A stretch of DNA of 64,000 bases from Helicobacter pylori (GCA_008032935.1 CP032039.1:1364001-1428000), one strand, 5' to 3'. Positions 37,596-47,815 are shown, numbered from the stretch's first letter. The notes: generated from the letters alone by a model not told the origin. Translations and numbers: made by a program.

Positions 37596-38970
37596 GCTTG
37601 TTCCTTATTAGGGTTACTAAAGCCATCTAGCATGCAATCCACTAAATACTCATTAGTAGCCACTTTCAAATCCATAGGCACTTCCTGCCCGACAGAAAGA
37701 TAACTGATAGGCTTTTGGCTTTCATGCACTAAAGAAAACAAATTCCCTAGCCCCCTGCTCTCATCTAATTTCGTAAAGATTAAAGTGTCAATCCCTAACA
37801 CCCCAAAAGAATCATAAATGTCTTTCATGTCTTCGTATTTAGTGGTAACCGAAAGCACTAAGGACACATCAATATTATAACCCCCATCTATAAATTCCTT
37901 CAAACCGGCAATTTTTTCCTTATCGTATTGCGAATGCCCTGTCGTATCCACTAAAATAAAATCGCAGTATTCCAAAGCTTCAATTTCTTTAGCAAAATCT
38001 TTAGCGTCAATCACCGCTTCTATACTCATTTTCATTTTATTAGCATACCAACTTAATTGCTCCAAAGCCCCAATACGATAATTGTCTAAAGTGATAATGC
38101 CCACCTTGTATTTTTTAGCTAACATTCTAGAATAGCGCGCGGCTAATTTAGCTAAAGTCGTCGTTTTCCCCACGCCTGTTGGTCCTACAAGCATTAAAAT
38201 GCGTTTTTGCCTTAAATTCAAATCTTCAGGGCGGCACAGGATCATTTTGCGCAACACTTCTCTAAAATAACGCTTGATCGTTACGGAATTTTCCCGCATG
38301 CGTAAAGGCATCAATTCCAAGCTCAATTGCATGATTTCATCTAAATGGCTGGATTTCATCCCGCTTTGTTTGGCCAGTTTGTAAATTTCTGCAAATTCTT
38401 GAGGGATATTAATAGAATTAGGGTTTTTCTCATCCCAAAACATGTTTTGAATGAGTTTTAAGCTGTCTCTGATTTTACTTAATTGCAGATTGATGTCTTT
38501 AATTTCTTCTTCTTGTTTGACTTCTCTTTTTTCTCTTTCTTTTTTATGGTTGGCTTCATCTTTTAAAGCTTGCAATAAAGCGTCTTGTTGGTTAGCCTCT
38601 AAAGGCGTATCCTCTAATGGAGCGTCTTTTTCTAAAAGGGTCTTATTTTTTGAAAAACTATAGTTGCGCTGACTGGATGAAACCCCGGCGAGTTTGCGCA
38701 TTTCTTCTACAGTGCTTGAAAGCTGCATGACTACATCTTCTTCATTCAATTCTTCATCATACAAACTTTCTGGAATAAGGGGGCTTTAGGAGGTTTGTTT
38801 TCGCTTTCTTCTTCAACCGCCACAACGATTTCATAAAGCCCAGAAGAAGTGAGCGTTTTTTTACGGATTTCTTGGGTTTTAAACACCAGCGTATCCACCC
38901 CATGGTGGCTTTGAGCGATCTTTAAAGCTTCAGCGGCCGTCTCCCCACTATAGGTATAGAATTTCACCAC
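37592..38970 (-). pseudogene. flhF: Flagellar GTPase FlhF, frameshifted near its start
   Basis: FlhF is an SRP-type GTPase that directs polar flagellum assembly. Residues 1-67 ([20 protein letters not shown]...) lie in one frame and the B and NG domains in another: GPTGVGKTTTLAKLAARY, DTTGHSQYD and TKLDESRGLG. The break is at a C5 tract on the coding strand (plus-strand 38779-38783). A sixth C would give KAPLIPESLYDEE and a single protein of about 459 residues. The downstream frame opens at 38764 (TTG) but starts without its basic N domain. Given flagellar conservation, a sequencing deletion is the likely cause. Confidence 0.88.
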
Positions 38971-39452
38971 TCCCCTTTTTTAAAAAGAATTTGTTGCAAA
39001 GCCAACGGCACTAATACCGAATCCCTTTCACTCCATTTAGGATGAGGTAAAGTCAGATCGTTTTGTCTTAAAATGACTTGATTGAAAGCGATAATATCAA
39101 TGTCTAAAGTTCTTGGAGCGTCTTTAAAATCGCGCTTCCTTTGGCGCCCAAAACGCCTTTCTATATAAAAAACCAGAGCGAAAAAATGGCGCAAACTTAA
39201 AGATGTTTTAAGGATAATCGTAGCGTTATAAAAGTTAGGTTGCTTCGTGTAACCAAAAGGCGGGTTGATATAAACAGGCGAAGAAAAAATTTTCCCGATT
39301 CTACTATGATTTTTAAAGTATAAAAAACAATTTTTTAATATTTTTAAAGGATTTTTAAGATTAGATCCCAGCCCTAAAACCACCCTGTTAGAAAAATCAA
39401 GCCTTTTTTTAAAAAGGCTAGGGAAAAAGCGGCTAGTAAGGATCTCTCGCAT
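38964..39452 (-). CDS. folK: 2-amino-4-hydroxy-6-hydroxymethyldihydropteridine pyrophosphokinase
   Basis: FolK transfers diphosphate from ATP to the pterin for folate synthesis. Conserved signatures are [12 protein letters not shown] near residue 26, [17 protein letters not shown] (D-x-D metal ligands) and [16 protein letters not shown]. It has an N-terminal extension of about 20 basic residues. ATG 39452 is chosen because it overlaps the repaired stop of the upstream peptidase (TGATG); a GTG three bases earlier also fits. It overlaps the flhF start by seven bases. Confidence 0.92.
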   Translation of the reverse strand: MREILTSRFFPSLFKKRLDFSNRVVLGLGSNLKNPLKILKNCFLYFKNHSRIGKIFSSPVYINPPFGYTKQPNFYNATIILKTSLSLRHFFALVFYIERRFGRQRKRDFKDAPRTLDIDIIAFNQVILRQNDLTLPHPKWSERDSVLVPLALQQILFKKGEW

Positions 39453-40524
39453 CACAAAAGCTCAGCCCTAGAATTTTTGATCACCACTAAATCTTCAATG
39501 CGCACCCCAAAAATCCAGGGATATAAATCCCAGGCTCTACAGAAAACACCATGCCCTCTTCTAAAATGGTTTCGCTGCGCGATGAAATATAGGGAAGCTC
39601 ATGAATGTCTAAGCCAATGCCATGCCCGGTGCTGTGAGTGAAGTATTGCCCATAACCATGATCGCTAATCACTCCCCTAGCCAAGCTGTCCGCTTCTTTA
39701 CCGGTCATGCCCGCTCTAATGCCTGAAATAGCCTTTTCTTGCGCTTCTTTCACAATGTCATAAATCTTTTGACGCTCTTTATCCTTGAAACTCTGCTCTC
39801 TTGTGAAGACAAAATCTTTAGGGTTAAAAAAAGCCGTGCGAGTCCGATCAGAGCAATAGCGTTCGTATTTGATCCCCATATCTAAAAGAATGCTATGCTC
39901 CGCTTTTAAAAAATCCTTCGCGCTAGGCAAAGCATGGGGCTTGCTCGCGTTCGCATTCAAGGCTAAAATAGGCTCAAAACTCAGATCATAAACCCCCTCT
40001 TTAGTCAAAAAGTCCTTAACCTTATGTTGCAAATACCGCTCGCTCAACGACTCTTTTTCATCAAAAACCTTTTTCACATACTCAGCAAAATTTTCAAAAG
40101 CTTCAACATTCAGCGCTTGAGATTTTTTGAGAAGTTGGATTTCATGATCGTTTTTAATGATGCGTTTTTGGCGGTGGTAACTAGGCACGCCCTCTAAAGT
40201 AACCTTATCCCCAAGCGCTGAATTTAAACGCTTGTAGGTTTGTAAATTCACTTGATTGGGGTCAAAAAAGAGCTTTTTAACCGAACTCTTTGCAATCAAA
40301 TCAATCGCGCTTTGGACTAAATCGCTAGACTCTATCACTTCCGCTAAAACGCCCTTTTTAGGCTGAACGCTTTCTTTAGCTTCTTGGGTGTAGCGAGAAT
40401 CAGTGATAAAAAACGAGCGATCGTCTAATTGCAAAAACAAAGCGTTATCGCAACTATAAGCGCATTCAAAAAACATCGCATTTTCATTGAGCGTGAAATG
40501 GGCGTCTCTTTCTAATTCTCTCAT
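39452..40524 (-). pseudogene. pepQ: Xaa-Pro aminopeptidase/dipeptidase, frameshifted near its end
   Basis: An M24 metallopeptidase that removes residues next to proline. Metal ligands are seen in [20 protein letters not shown] (two Asp), [13 protein letters not shown] (His) and [13 protein letters not shown] (Glu). The frame breaks at T5 on the coding strand (plus-strand A5, 39509-39513). One extra T gives [16 protein letters not shown], restoring the last Glu ligand and a 357-residue protein ending at 39452. Without it the protein ends at 39487 lacking that ligand. An ATG at 40524 is used, with GGGGG eight bases ahead. Confidence 0.88.
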
Positions 40525-40537
40525 CAATAGCCCCCTT

Positions 40538-41041
40538 TTATTTTTGGTTGTTAATGGGGTTATTAGGGTTGTTTTGTTGGGCTTCTTGGAACGCTTTCAT
40601 TTCGGCTAAAATATTGACCATCGCCATTAAAGCCATGTTGTAACCAAGCGGGCCAAATCCCATGATCACGCCCCCACAAGCCGCTCCAGTGTAAGAATTT
40701 TTCCTGAATTCTTCTCTGGCTTGAATGTTAGTGAGATGCACTTCAATAACGGGCTTGCCCGCTAGCATGATCGCATCAGCAATCGCAATAGAAGTGTGCG
40801 AAAACGCTCCAGGGTTAATGATAATCCCTTCATAATCGCTGCCCACGCTCTCTTGAATTTTATCAATGATTTCGCCCTCAAAATTGGTTTGAAAAAACTC
40901 TAATTCCACATCTAAATTGCCTTGCTTCACGAAAGTTTGCATGATTTCATGGATTTGGTCTAAGGTTACCATGCCATAAAGTCTTGGGTCTCTGTGTCCT
41001 AACATGTTTAAATTAGGCCCTTGAATCACTAAAATTTTCAT
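40538..41041 (-). CDS. aroQ: Type II 3-dehydroquinate dehydratase
   Basis: AroQ dehydrates 3-dehydroquinate in the shikimate pathway. The 167-residue protein has the type II signatures [18 protein letters not shown] with the catalytic Tyr, [28 protein letters not shown] with the catalytic His region, and [20 protein letters not shown] 41041 is preferred to the longer frame from 41080, since AAGGAG lies nine bases upstream and the length then matches the family. The -10 TATAAT is at 41084-41079. H. pylori AroQ is a studied drug target. Confidence 0.94.
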   Translation of the reverse strand: MKILVIQGPNLNMLGHRDPRLYGMVTLDQIHEIMQTFVKQGNLDVELEFFQTNFEGEIIDKIQESVGSDYEGIIINPGAFSHTSIAIADAIMLAGKPVIEVHLTNIQAREEFRKNSYTGAACGGVIMGFGPLGYNMALMAMVNILAEMKAFQEAQQNNPNNPINNQK

Positions 41042-41078
41042 TGTTGATTTCTCCTTGTTTAATATGGAATGAGATCGC

Positions 41079-41085
41079 ATTATAG
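41079..41085 (-). promoter_or_regulatory. aroQ promoter -10
   Basis: On the minus strand CTATAATGCGATCT contains TATAAT (41084-41079). The identical 14-base string recurs in the rpsO promoter (42804-42791). Confidence 0.6.
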
Positions 41086-41169
41086 CATAAGTTTTTATCT
41101 TACCCCTTAAATCCCCCTAAGAGCACATCACAAGAAACTACCGCTTGACTAGCATTAAACCCTTTGATG

Positions 41170-42459
41170 CTAAAAAGCGCTTTTATCCTTTTTTAAAAAA
41201 ACAGCCATCATGACCATTCCTACAAAAAAACTTCCCGTAATGAAGAAATCAAAGGGGTCAAACCCGATACCAAAAACGAGATAAAAAGTGAGAGTCGTTA
41301 ATATAAAGAGTGAGATTAAAGAGTTTTGCTTTATCCCGCTCCAAAAAATCTTTACAATGACTAATAAAAAAAAGAGCCAGATTAAAAAGCCTATGATTCC
41401 CCTAGTGGCTAGAACATGAATGATTTGGTTGTCGTATCTTTCATAACAAAGAATCAAATCTTTGGCTCTATAAGACTTTGATAAAGACAAAATCTCTTCT
41501 AATCTCTGGCATTTCTCGCTAGCGGCCATACCAAAAAAGGGCCTTAAACGCAAAACCGTTAGGGCTTCTTTCCAGCGCTCCAAACGCCACCCGATACTGC
41601 TATCAGCGTCCTTTTTAGCGTAGCGTTTCAAATCTTCTTCAAAGCTTTGGTTTTGAACCCTAGATTGCTCTATTGCCCCCTTTTTTTCTAAAGCGTTACT
41701 CCCCATATACAAAGCGCTCAAAATAAGACTCACAACCACCATATAACCCAATGGTTTGAGCGATTTTTTGGCGTATAAAATAAAGCAAGAAAGGATTAAA
41801 AAAGTAGCTATAAAAGCGATTGTCGCGCTCCTTGTAGCGCTTAAAATAACGACTAAAAACCCCACAAAAACAGAAAGCGTGAAAAAAAGTTTCTCTTTTT
41901 GATTTTGCGAATAAAGCGCATAAATATAACAGCCTAAAATGGAAACGTTCACTAAAACCACATACTCCTTAACCGTGCTAAACCCTTGCGCTCTAGGCAT
42001 GTTAAAATAAATTTTTTGCACCAATGAAAGCAAGCCGTTGATGAAATTGGCAACAGCCATGCTGTAAAAAAGGATTTTTTGATTCAATTTGATTCTTAAA
42101 CAACTGGCAAAAAGCAAGCACAACGCCCCGCAAGCATAAGTTAAGGACATGTTTAGGGCAAATAAATTGTAGCGGAAAGTTTGGCTATCATGCATGTTAA
42201 ACATGTTAGGGAAGATGCTTAAAAACACGCCCAAAAAAGCCAGAGTAAGCCATTTGAAAGGCATTGTTTTTAGATGATTAATTCTAAAAATCTCTTTCAA
42301 AGACGCTTGGAAATAACACCTAAAAAACAAAAAAACCATTAAAACAATCAATAAGACTTGCGTTAAAGGCTTTTTAAACGAAGTGAGAAAGAAAAGGGCA
42401 AAAATTAAAGTGAAGACAGAATCCGCACTAAAAAAGGCTTTTAAACGCTCTTTCAACAC
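41170..42459 (-). CDS. waaL: O-antigen ligase-like membrane protein (WaaL/Wzy family)
   Basis: A 429-residue polytopic inner-membrane protein with ten to twelve helices and a large periplasmic loop. The loop carries SSIGWRLERWKEALTVLRLRPFFGMA, the Wzy_C/WaaL region whose Arg residues matter, and the following H (DNQIIHVLATRGIIGFLIW), matching the conserved catalytic His. H. pylori HP1039 is described as the ligase joining O-antigen to lipid A-core. The start is GTG at 42459 with no close upstream gene except rpsO, 29 bp away. Confidence 0.82.
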   Translation of the reverse strand: MLKERLKAFFSADSVFTLIFALFFLTSFKKPLTQVLLIVLMVFLFFRCYFQASLKEIFRINHLKTMPFKWLTLAFLGVFLSIFPNMFNMHDSQTFRYNLFALNMSLTYACGALCLLFASCLRIKLNQKILFYSMAVANFINGLLSLVQKIYFNMPRAQGFSTVKEYVVLVNVSILGCYIYALYSQNQKEKLFFTLSVFVGFLVVILSATRSATIAFIATFLILSCFILYAKKSLKPLGYMVVVSLILSALYMGSNALEKKGAIEQSRVQNQSFEEDLKRYAKKDADSSIGWRLERWKEALTVLRLRPFFGMAASEKCQRLEEILSLSKSYRAKDLILCYERYDNQIIHVLATRGIIGFLIWLFFLLVIVKIFWSGIKQNSLISLFILTTLTFYLVFGIGFDPFDFFITGSFFVGMVMMAVFLKKDKSAF

Positions 42460-42488
42460 AAACTTGCCATGCCCTAAAACCGATAAAA

Positions 42489-42761
42489 TTATCTGTCTTT
42501 AATGCCTAACTTTTCAATCAAAACCACATAACGCGCATGATCGGTGCGTTTGATGTATTTCAACAAGTTGCGTCTTTGAGCGACTAATTTTAAAAGCCCT
42601 AAACGACTGGAATGATCTTTGGGGTTAGTTTTTAAATGCTCGGTTAAAAGCCTGATCCTTTCATTCAACAACGCCACTTGCACCTCACAAGAACCCGTAT
42701 CGTTTTGCTTAGTGGCAAACGCCTTAATGATTTCTTGTTTTTTCTCCAGATTCAAAGCCAT
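42489..42761 (-). CDS. rpsO: 30S ribosomal protein S15
   Basis: S15 (90 residues) binds the central domain of 16S rRNA early in 30S assembly. The conserved core is TGSCEVQVALLNERIRLLTEHLK, then KDHSSRLGLLKLVAQRRNLLKYIK. TAGGAGG is placed seven bases ahead of the ATG, and a -10 TATAAT lies at 42803-42798. Confidence 0.96.
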   Translation of the reverse strand: MALNLEKKQEIIKAFATKQNDTGSCEVQVALLNERIRLLTEHLKTNPKDHSSRLGLLKLVAQRRNLLKYIKRTDHARYVVLIEKLGIKDR

Positions 42762-42790
42762 AACGACCTCCTAATTGGTAATAATTTTAA

Positions 42791-42804
42791 AGATCGCATT
42801 ATAG
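42791..42804 (-). promoter_or_regulatory. rpsO promoter -10
   Basis: CTATAATGCGATCT on the minus strand contains the -10 TATAAT (42803-42798). The predicted start lies near 42791, giving a leader of about 30 bases with TAGGAGG. Confidence 0.65.
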
Positions 42805-42846
42805 CGTAAAATAAGCTTTTTTGTGTCATACTCTTAAACTTTATAT

Positions 42847-42852
42847 TATAAT
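42847..42852 (+). promoter_or_regulatory. flhA promoter -10
   Basis: TATAAT at 42847-42852 in an A+T-rich stretch, 48 bp upstream of the flhA ATG and divergent from the rpsO promoter. Confidence 0.55.
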
Positions 42853-42899
42853 AAGCCTAAAAAGACAAACCACCTACCTTAAGGCATTGATTTTAGATT

Positions 42900-45101
42900 A
42901 TGGCAAACGAACGCTCCAAATTAGCTTTTAAAAAGACTTTCCCCGTCTTTAAACGCTTCTTGCAATCCAAAGACTTAGCCCTTGTGGTCTTTGTGATAGC
43001 TATTTTAGCGATCATTATCGTGCCGTTACCGCCTTTTGTGTTGGATTTTTTACTCACGATTTCTATCGCGCTATCGGTGTTGATTATTTTAATCGGGCTT
43101 TATATTGACAAACCGACTGATTTTAGCGCTTTCCCCACTTTATTGCTCATTGTAACCTTGTACCGCTTGGCTTTAAATGTCGCCACGACCAGAATGATTT
43201 TAACGCAAGGCTATAAAGGGCCTAGTGCGGTGAGCGATATTATCACAGCGTTTGGGGAATTTAGCGTGAGCGGGAATTATGTGATTGGGGCTATTATCTT
43301 TAGTATTTTAGTGCTGGTGAATTTATTAGTGGTTACTAATGGCTCTACTAGGGTTACTGAAGTAAGGGCGCGATTCGCTCTAGACGCTATGCCAGGAAAG
43401 CAAATGGCGATTGATGCGGATTTAAATTCAGGGCTTATTGATGATAAGGAAGCTAAAAAACGACGCGCCGCTCTAAGCCAAGAAGCGGATTTTTATGGCG
43501 CGATGGATGGCGCGTCTAAATTTGTCAAAGGCGATGCGATCGCTTCTATCATCATCACGCTTATCAATATCATTGGAGGGTTTTTAGTGGGCGTGTTTCA
43601 AAGGGATATGAGCTTGAGCTTTAGCGCTAGCACTTTCACTATCTTAACCATTGGCGATGGGCTTGTAGGGCAAATCCCTGCCTTAATCATTGCGACAGCG
43701 ACCGGTATTGTCGCCACTCGCACCACGCAAAACGAAGAAGAGGACTTTGCTTCCAAACTCATCACACAGCTCACCAATAAAAGCAAAACCTTAGTGATTG
43801 TGGGGGCGATTTTATTGCTTTTTGCAACCATTCCTGGACTCCCTACCTTTTCTTTAGCGTTTGTAGGGACTCTCTTTTTGTTCATCGCATGGCTGATTAG
43901 CAGGGAGGGAAAAGACGGGTTGCTCACTAAATTAGAAAATTATTTGAGTCAAAAATTCGGCTTGGATTTGAGCGAAAAACCCCACAGCTCTAAAATCAAA
44001 CCCCACACCCAAACCACAAGGGCTAAAACCCAAGAAGAGCTTAAAAGAGAAGAAGAACAAGCGATTGATGAAGTGTTAAAGATTGAATTTTTAGAATTGG
44101 CTTTAGGCTATCAGCTCATCAGTCTTGCGGACATGAAACAAGGGGGCGATTTGTTAGAAAGGATTAGGGGCATTAGAAAAAAGATAGCGAGCGATTATGG
44201 TTTTTTGATGCCTCAAATCCGGATCAGGGATAATTTGCAACTCCCCCCAACGCATTATGAAATCAAGCTTAAAGGCATTGTGATTGGTGAGGGCATGGTG
44301 ATGCCAGATAAGTTTTTAGCCATGAATACCGGTTTTGTGAATAAAGAGATTGAAGGCATTCCTACTAAAGAGCCAGCTTTTGGAATGGACGCTTTATGGA
44401 TTGAAACCAAAAATAAAGAAGAAGCCATTATTCAAGGCTATACCATTATTGATCCAAGCACCGTTATTGCGACACACACCAGCGAATTAGTGAAAAAATA
44501 CGCTGAAGATTTTATCACTAAAGACGAAGTGAAATCCCTTTTAGAGCGCTTGGCTAAAGACTATCCTACGATTGTAGAAGAGAGTAAAAAAATCCCCACC
44601 GGTGCGATCCGATCAGTCTTGCAAGCCTTGTTGCATGAAAAAATCCCCATTAAAGACATGCTCACTATTTTAGAAACGATTACCGATATTGCCCCATTGG
44701 TTCAAAACGATGTGAATATCTTAACCGAACAAGTGAGAGCAAGGCTTTCTAGGGTGATCACTAACGCTTTTAAATCTGAAGACGGGCGTTTGAAATTTTT
44801 AACCTTTTCTACCGATAGCGAACAATTTTTGCTGAATAAATTGCGAGAAAATGGCACTTCTAAGAGCTTGCTACTCAATGTGGGCGAATTGCAAAAACTC
44901 ATTGAAGGGGTTTCTGAAGAGGCCATGAAAGTCTTGCAAAAAGGGATCGCTCCGGTGATTTTGATCGTAGAGCCTAATTTAAGAAAAGCTCTTTCTAATC
45001 AAATGGAGCAGGCCAGGATTGATGTGGTCGTGCTAAGCCATGCGGAATTAGATCCTAACTCTAATTTTGAAGCCTTAGGCACGATCCATATTAACTTTTA
45101 A
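42900..45101 (+). CDS. flhA: Flagellar export gate protein FlhA
   Basis: FlhA (733 residues) forms the nonameric export gate of the flagellar type III apparatus. Seven to eight membrane helices occupy residues 25-330; the FHIPEP-type signature is visible as [16 protein letters not shown] and [19 protein letters not shown]. The C-terminal cytoplasmic half contains the chaperone-docking domains ([29 protein letters not shown]). ATG at 42900 follows AAGGCATTGATTTTAGATT. It is transcribed divergently from rpsO. In H. pylori FlhA also affects sigma-54-dependent flagellar expression. Confidence 0.95.
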   Translation: MANERSKLAFKKTFPVFKRFLQSKDLALVVFVIAILAIIIVPLPPFVLDFLLTISIALSVLIILIGLYIDKPTDFSAFPTLLLIVTLYRLALNVATTRMILTQGYKGPSAVSDIITAFGEFSVSGNYVIGAIIFSILVLVNLLVVTNGSTRVTEVRARFALDAMPGKQMAIDADLNSGLIDDKEAKKRRAALSQEADFYGAMDGASKFVKGDAIASIIITLINIIGGFLVGVFQRDMSLSFSASTFTILTIGDGLVGQIPALIIATATGIVATRTTQNEEEDFASKLITQLTNKSKTLVIVGAILLLFATIPGLPTFSLAFVGTLFLFIAWLISREGKDGLLTKLENYLSQKFGLDLSEKPHSSKIKPHTQTTRAKTQEELKREEEQAIDEVLKIEFLELALGYQLISLADMKQGGDLLERIRGIRKKIASDYGFLMPQIRIRDNLQLPPTHYEIKLKGIVIGEGMVMPDKFLAMNTGFVNKEIEGIPTKEPAFGMDALWIETKNKEEAIIQGYTIIDPSTVIATHTSELVKKYAEDFITKDEVKSLLERLAKDYPTIVEESKKIPTGAIRSVLQALLHEKIPIKDMLTILETITDIAPLVQNDVNILTEQVRARLSRVITNAFKSEDGRLKFLTFSTDSEQFLLNKLRENGTSKSLLLNVGELQKLIEGVSEEAMKVLQKGIAPVILIVEPNLRKALSNQMEQARIDVVVLSHAELDPNSNFEALGTIHINF

Positions 45102-45131
45102 TGGATAAATAATTGATAAAAAAGGAGAATG

Positions 45132-46174
45132 ATGCAAGTTTACCACCTTTCACACATTGATTTAGACGGCTATGCATGCCAGCTTGTTTCAAAACAATTT
45201 TTTAAAAATATCCAATGCTATAACGCTAATTACGGGCGTGAAGTCTCAGCGAGAATTTATGAAATTCTAAACGCAATCGCTCAATCTAAAGAGAGTGAAT
45301 TCCTTATTTTGGTTAGCGATTTGAATTTGAATTTAAACGAAGCAGAGTATTTGCAAGATAAAATCCAAGAACACCGCTTGCAAAATAAAAACATTCAAAT
45401 CCAGCTTTTGGATCACCATATCAGCGGTAAGGAAGTGGCTGAAAGTTTCCATTGGTATTTTTTAGACACGAACCGTTGCGCGACTAAAATCGTGTATGAA
45501 TTTTTAAAAAAGCATTACGCTCTTTTAGAGCCAAAAAACACAACATGGCTAGAGCCTTTGGTGGAAATGGTCAATTCTGTGGATATTTGGGACACGCAGG
45601 GTTATGGCTTTGAATTAGGCAAGGTGTGTATGCGCATGATTAACCAAAGCTCTGAATTGAATCGTTTCATGTTTGATGATGAGAACCGCGATTATAAATT
45701 AAAGCTTTTAGAAGAAGTTAAAAACTATTTGTTTTTAGAAAATGCCCCTGTAGCCTATGATAACGATTTGTTCAGGCTTAAAAAAATCGCTTTAGGGGGC
45801 GACCCTGATACAGAAACGATGGACAATATTTCTTCAAACGCGCAAACGCATTTGCTCTCTTTAAAAAAGCATGATTGCAGCGTTTATTACCAGGATAAAA
45901 AAGGGTTTTTAAGTTATTCTATGGGGGTATTAGCGTGTTGGCTAATCTTTTTTTAACGCAAAATCCGGATTTTGATTTTTATATAGATGTGAACGCTAAA
46001 GGGAATGTGAGCTTAAGGGCGAATGGGAATTGCGATGTGTGCGAACTCAGTCAAATGTGTTTTAATGGGGGCGGGCATAGGAATGCGAGCGGAGGCAAGA
46101 TTGATGGCTTTAGGGAGAGTTTCAATTATAGGGACATTAAAGAACAAATTGAAGAAATCTTCAATAACGCTTAA
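45132..46174 (+). pseudogene. nrnA: DHH/DHHA1 phosphoesterase (NrnA/RecJ-like), frameshifted
   Basis: A DHH-family phosphodiesterase similar to NrnA/GdpP relatives, which degrade nano-RNA or cyclic dinucleotides. The catalytic motifs are HIDLDGYACQ, VSDLNLN, LLDHHIS and NSVDIWD. The DHHA1 substrate-binding motif NGGGHRNASGG lies in a second frame after G5 at 45923-45927. A sixth G restores SYSMGGISVLANLFLTQ and a 347-residue protein. ATG 45132 is chosen over 45129 for its spacing to AAAGGAG. HP1042 is reported as a nano-RNase/3',5'-bisphosphate nucleotidase. A one-base sequencing deletion is likely. Confidence 0.87.
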
Positions 46175-46347
46175 GACTAATCTGTTTAGAAAAAACTAAC
46201 AAAAACTAACAAGAGTTTAAAAACTCTTTTTGATAAGGTTTAAAAATTTTCATTCTATCGTTTTATAGCAAAAACTCATTTTCTTAAGGGAATGAGGGGT
46301 ATTTTAAAAACTATTCCCCTAACCCCAAAAAACCGCTTTTTTAAAAA

Positions 46348-46415
46348 ACTATCGCTTGATTAAAATCAAGCTCTCTTAATCATTTGATTGTAAAAAACGC
46401 TTTTTTAGTATTTTT
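46348..46415 (+). repeat. Dispersed intergenic repeat, copy 1
   Basis: The unit TATCGCTTGATTAAAATCAAGC is followed within 20 bases by TTGATTGTAAAAAACGC and a T-rich end. It recurs at 47697-47758, and a more diverged form lies at 28139-28195. All sit at gene ends, so a terminator or small transcript boundary role is possible. Confidence 0.6.
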
Positions 46416-46429
46416 AGGTTTTTTAAATT

Positions 46430-46650
46430 ATCATCACGCCAACGCAAATAATCATTTTAAGTTATCTCTCTATTTTATTGTTTTTTGTTGCGGGTATTTG
46501 GAGCATGTTAGGGTTTGGGGTATAGTGAGCGGCTATCTTAAAAAGAAGATGACCAACTATGAAACTACTATTAGCAATCATAGTTTTAATGGCTCTCACA
46601 ACGCCACTATACTAAAATTTTAGTGCAAGCTAGAGTTTAGCTAGCGTTTT
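46430..46650 (+). ncRNA. AapA/IsoA-like small-peptide locus, copy B (promoter decayed)
   Basis: This matches the 13860-14085 locus over the leader (TTGCGGGTATTTGGAGCATGTTAGGG), ORF and ORF end. The position of the sense -10, TATAAT in copy A, reads TATCAT here, and the antisense -10 is TATAGT. The terminator-like hairpin GCTAG...CTAGC (46629-46645) is followed by T-rich DNA. The peptide ORF is still intact. Confidence 0.55.
46559..46615 (+). CDS. 18-residue hydrophobic peptide
   Basis: The ORF MKLLLAIIVLMALTTPLY is homologous to the 16-residue peptide at 13918-13968. The ribosome site is weaker (AAAGAAGATG before the ATG). Preservation of frame and hydrophobic character suggests a former or conditional toxin. 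Confidence 0.5.
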   Translation: MKLLLAIIVLMALTTPLY

Positions 46651-46939
46651 CTTTGTGTATTTTTCTTGTATCCCATAAAAATCCCACAAAAATAAGACTT
46701 TTTCAATATCTAATGAAAACAGAGCCAAAGTTTGTATTTTGATAAATATTTAAATCCATGAATTGATACGAATTTATTTGAGTGTTTTTTTAACCAAAAT
46801 ACCCTACTAATCGCAGATAAAATGATCACGCTCCTAGCTAAACACCAGCATGATATAAGTGTCTCTATTATCGCTATTAAAATATTTGACTTTACCCGCT
46901 TCACACCCTCATTCTAATCTATTTTTTAGCAAAAAGAAT

Positions 46940-47611
46940 TTATTCTTCACACGCCGGTTTGGGGTAGCAAAAACGATAGCCTCTGCGCCTTACGGTTTCA
47001 ACCGTGGAAATCCCCAAGGGTTTATCCATTTTTTGGCGGATTTGATTGATAGCCACTTCAATCACATTAGGGGTAACCATTTCAGGCTCTTCCCAAATAG
47101 CGTCTAAAAGCTGTTCTTTGGAGACGATTTGATCCCTATGTCTGGCAAGATGGGTAAGCACTTCAAAAGGCTTTCCTTTAACTTCAACTTCACGCCCCTT
47201 GTAAATAATCTTTTCTTCATCAGGGCTAATGGTCAAATCCCCAATTTCAATCACATTAGAACCCCAAAACCTCAAACGAGCCTCAATCCTTGCGACTAAA
47301 GCCTTAATGCTGCGATAAGGCTTAGCGATATAATCGTCCGCGCCCTGCTCAAACGCATGGACTTCTTCTTCGCTTGTAGGGTTATCAGAAGAAACTAAAA
47401 CAACAATAGAAGAATGCTTTTCCTTGATTCTAGAAACAAAACTTAAAGCGTTTTTATCGCTAACCATAACCAAGTCGTAATTCCTAATATCCATAAGATA
47501 TTCCCCATCCTCTAAACTCTCTGTTACATCAGCCATAAAGCCTTTAACATTTAAGCCCTTTTCAATTTCTCCACCCAAAACAGAATTTTTTTCAATCAGT
47601 AGAACGCGCAT
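46940..47611 (-). CDS. hsrA: Essential orphan response regulator HsrA (HP1043)
   Basis: An OmpR-type regulator of 223 residues that is essential in H. pylori and controls metabolism, translation and redox genes. The receiver lacks the canonical phosphoacceptor (DLVMVSDKNAL) and one acidic residue of the pocket (IEKN), so it acts without phosphorylation. The C-terminal winged helix (VIEVAINQIRQKMDKPLG, TVETVRRRGYRF) binds DNA. ATG 47611 has AGGAG eight bases upstream; the longer frame from 47629 adds six residues. The -10 TATAAT lies at 47656-47651. It autoregulates. Confidence 0.95.
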   Translation of the reverse strand: MRVLLIEKNSVLGGEIEKGLNVKGFMADVTESLEDGEYLMDIRNYDLVMVSDKNALSFVSRIKEKHSSIVVLVSSDNPTSEEEVHAFEQGADDYIAKPYRSIKALVARIEARLRFWGSNVIEIGDLTISPDEEKIIYKGREVEVKGKPFEVLTHLARHRDQIVSKEQLLDAIWEEPEMVTPNVIEVAINQIRQKMDKPLGISTVETVRRRGYRFCYPKPACEE

Positions 47612-47650
47612 GGTGTATGACTCCTGCATTTAAGAGTAATTCAAGCACTG

Positions 47651-47656
47651 ATTATA
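47651..47656 (-). promoter_or_regulatory. hsrA promoter -10
   Basis: TATAAT on the minus strand at 47656-47651, about 40 bp before the hsrA ATG. It is divergent from the repG promoter at 47804-47809. Confidence 0.6.
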
Positions 47657-47696
47657 TCATAATTTTAAATTAGTTTAAGAAAATATTAATAAAAGT

Positions 47697-47758
47697 TATC
47701 GCTTGATTAAAATCAAGCCCTTGATTATTGGTTGTAAAAAATGCCTTTGAGCGTTTTT
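47697..47758 (+). repeat. Dispersed intergenic repeat, copy 2
   Basis: TATCGCTTGATTAAAATCAAGC followed by TTGATT, then GGTTGTAAAAAATGCC and a T-rich end. It is nearly identical to 46348-46415 over the first 22 bases. Confidence 0.6.
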
Positions 47759-47815
47759 ATGGATAATTTTTAAAATCATTTGCTAAAAACCACCATTTTA
47801 TTGTATAATCACAAA

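Larger units (their letters stand above)
46175..46939. other. Intergenic region with repeat unit and small-peptide locus
   Basis: 765 bp without a conventional gene. It holds a dispersed repeat (46348-46415) shared with 47695-47758, then the second copy of the small-peptide/antisense locus (46430-46650). The remainder (46650-46939) shows no gene I can support. A palindrome (GCTTGATT-AA-AATCAAGC, 46354-46371) is the core of the repeat. Confidence 0.6.

Noticed and set aside
46384-46623. 79-codon ORF across copy B of the small-peptide locus
   Set aside because: It is in a different frame from the conserved peptide and has no support beyond being open.
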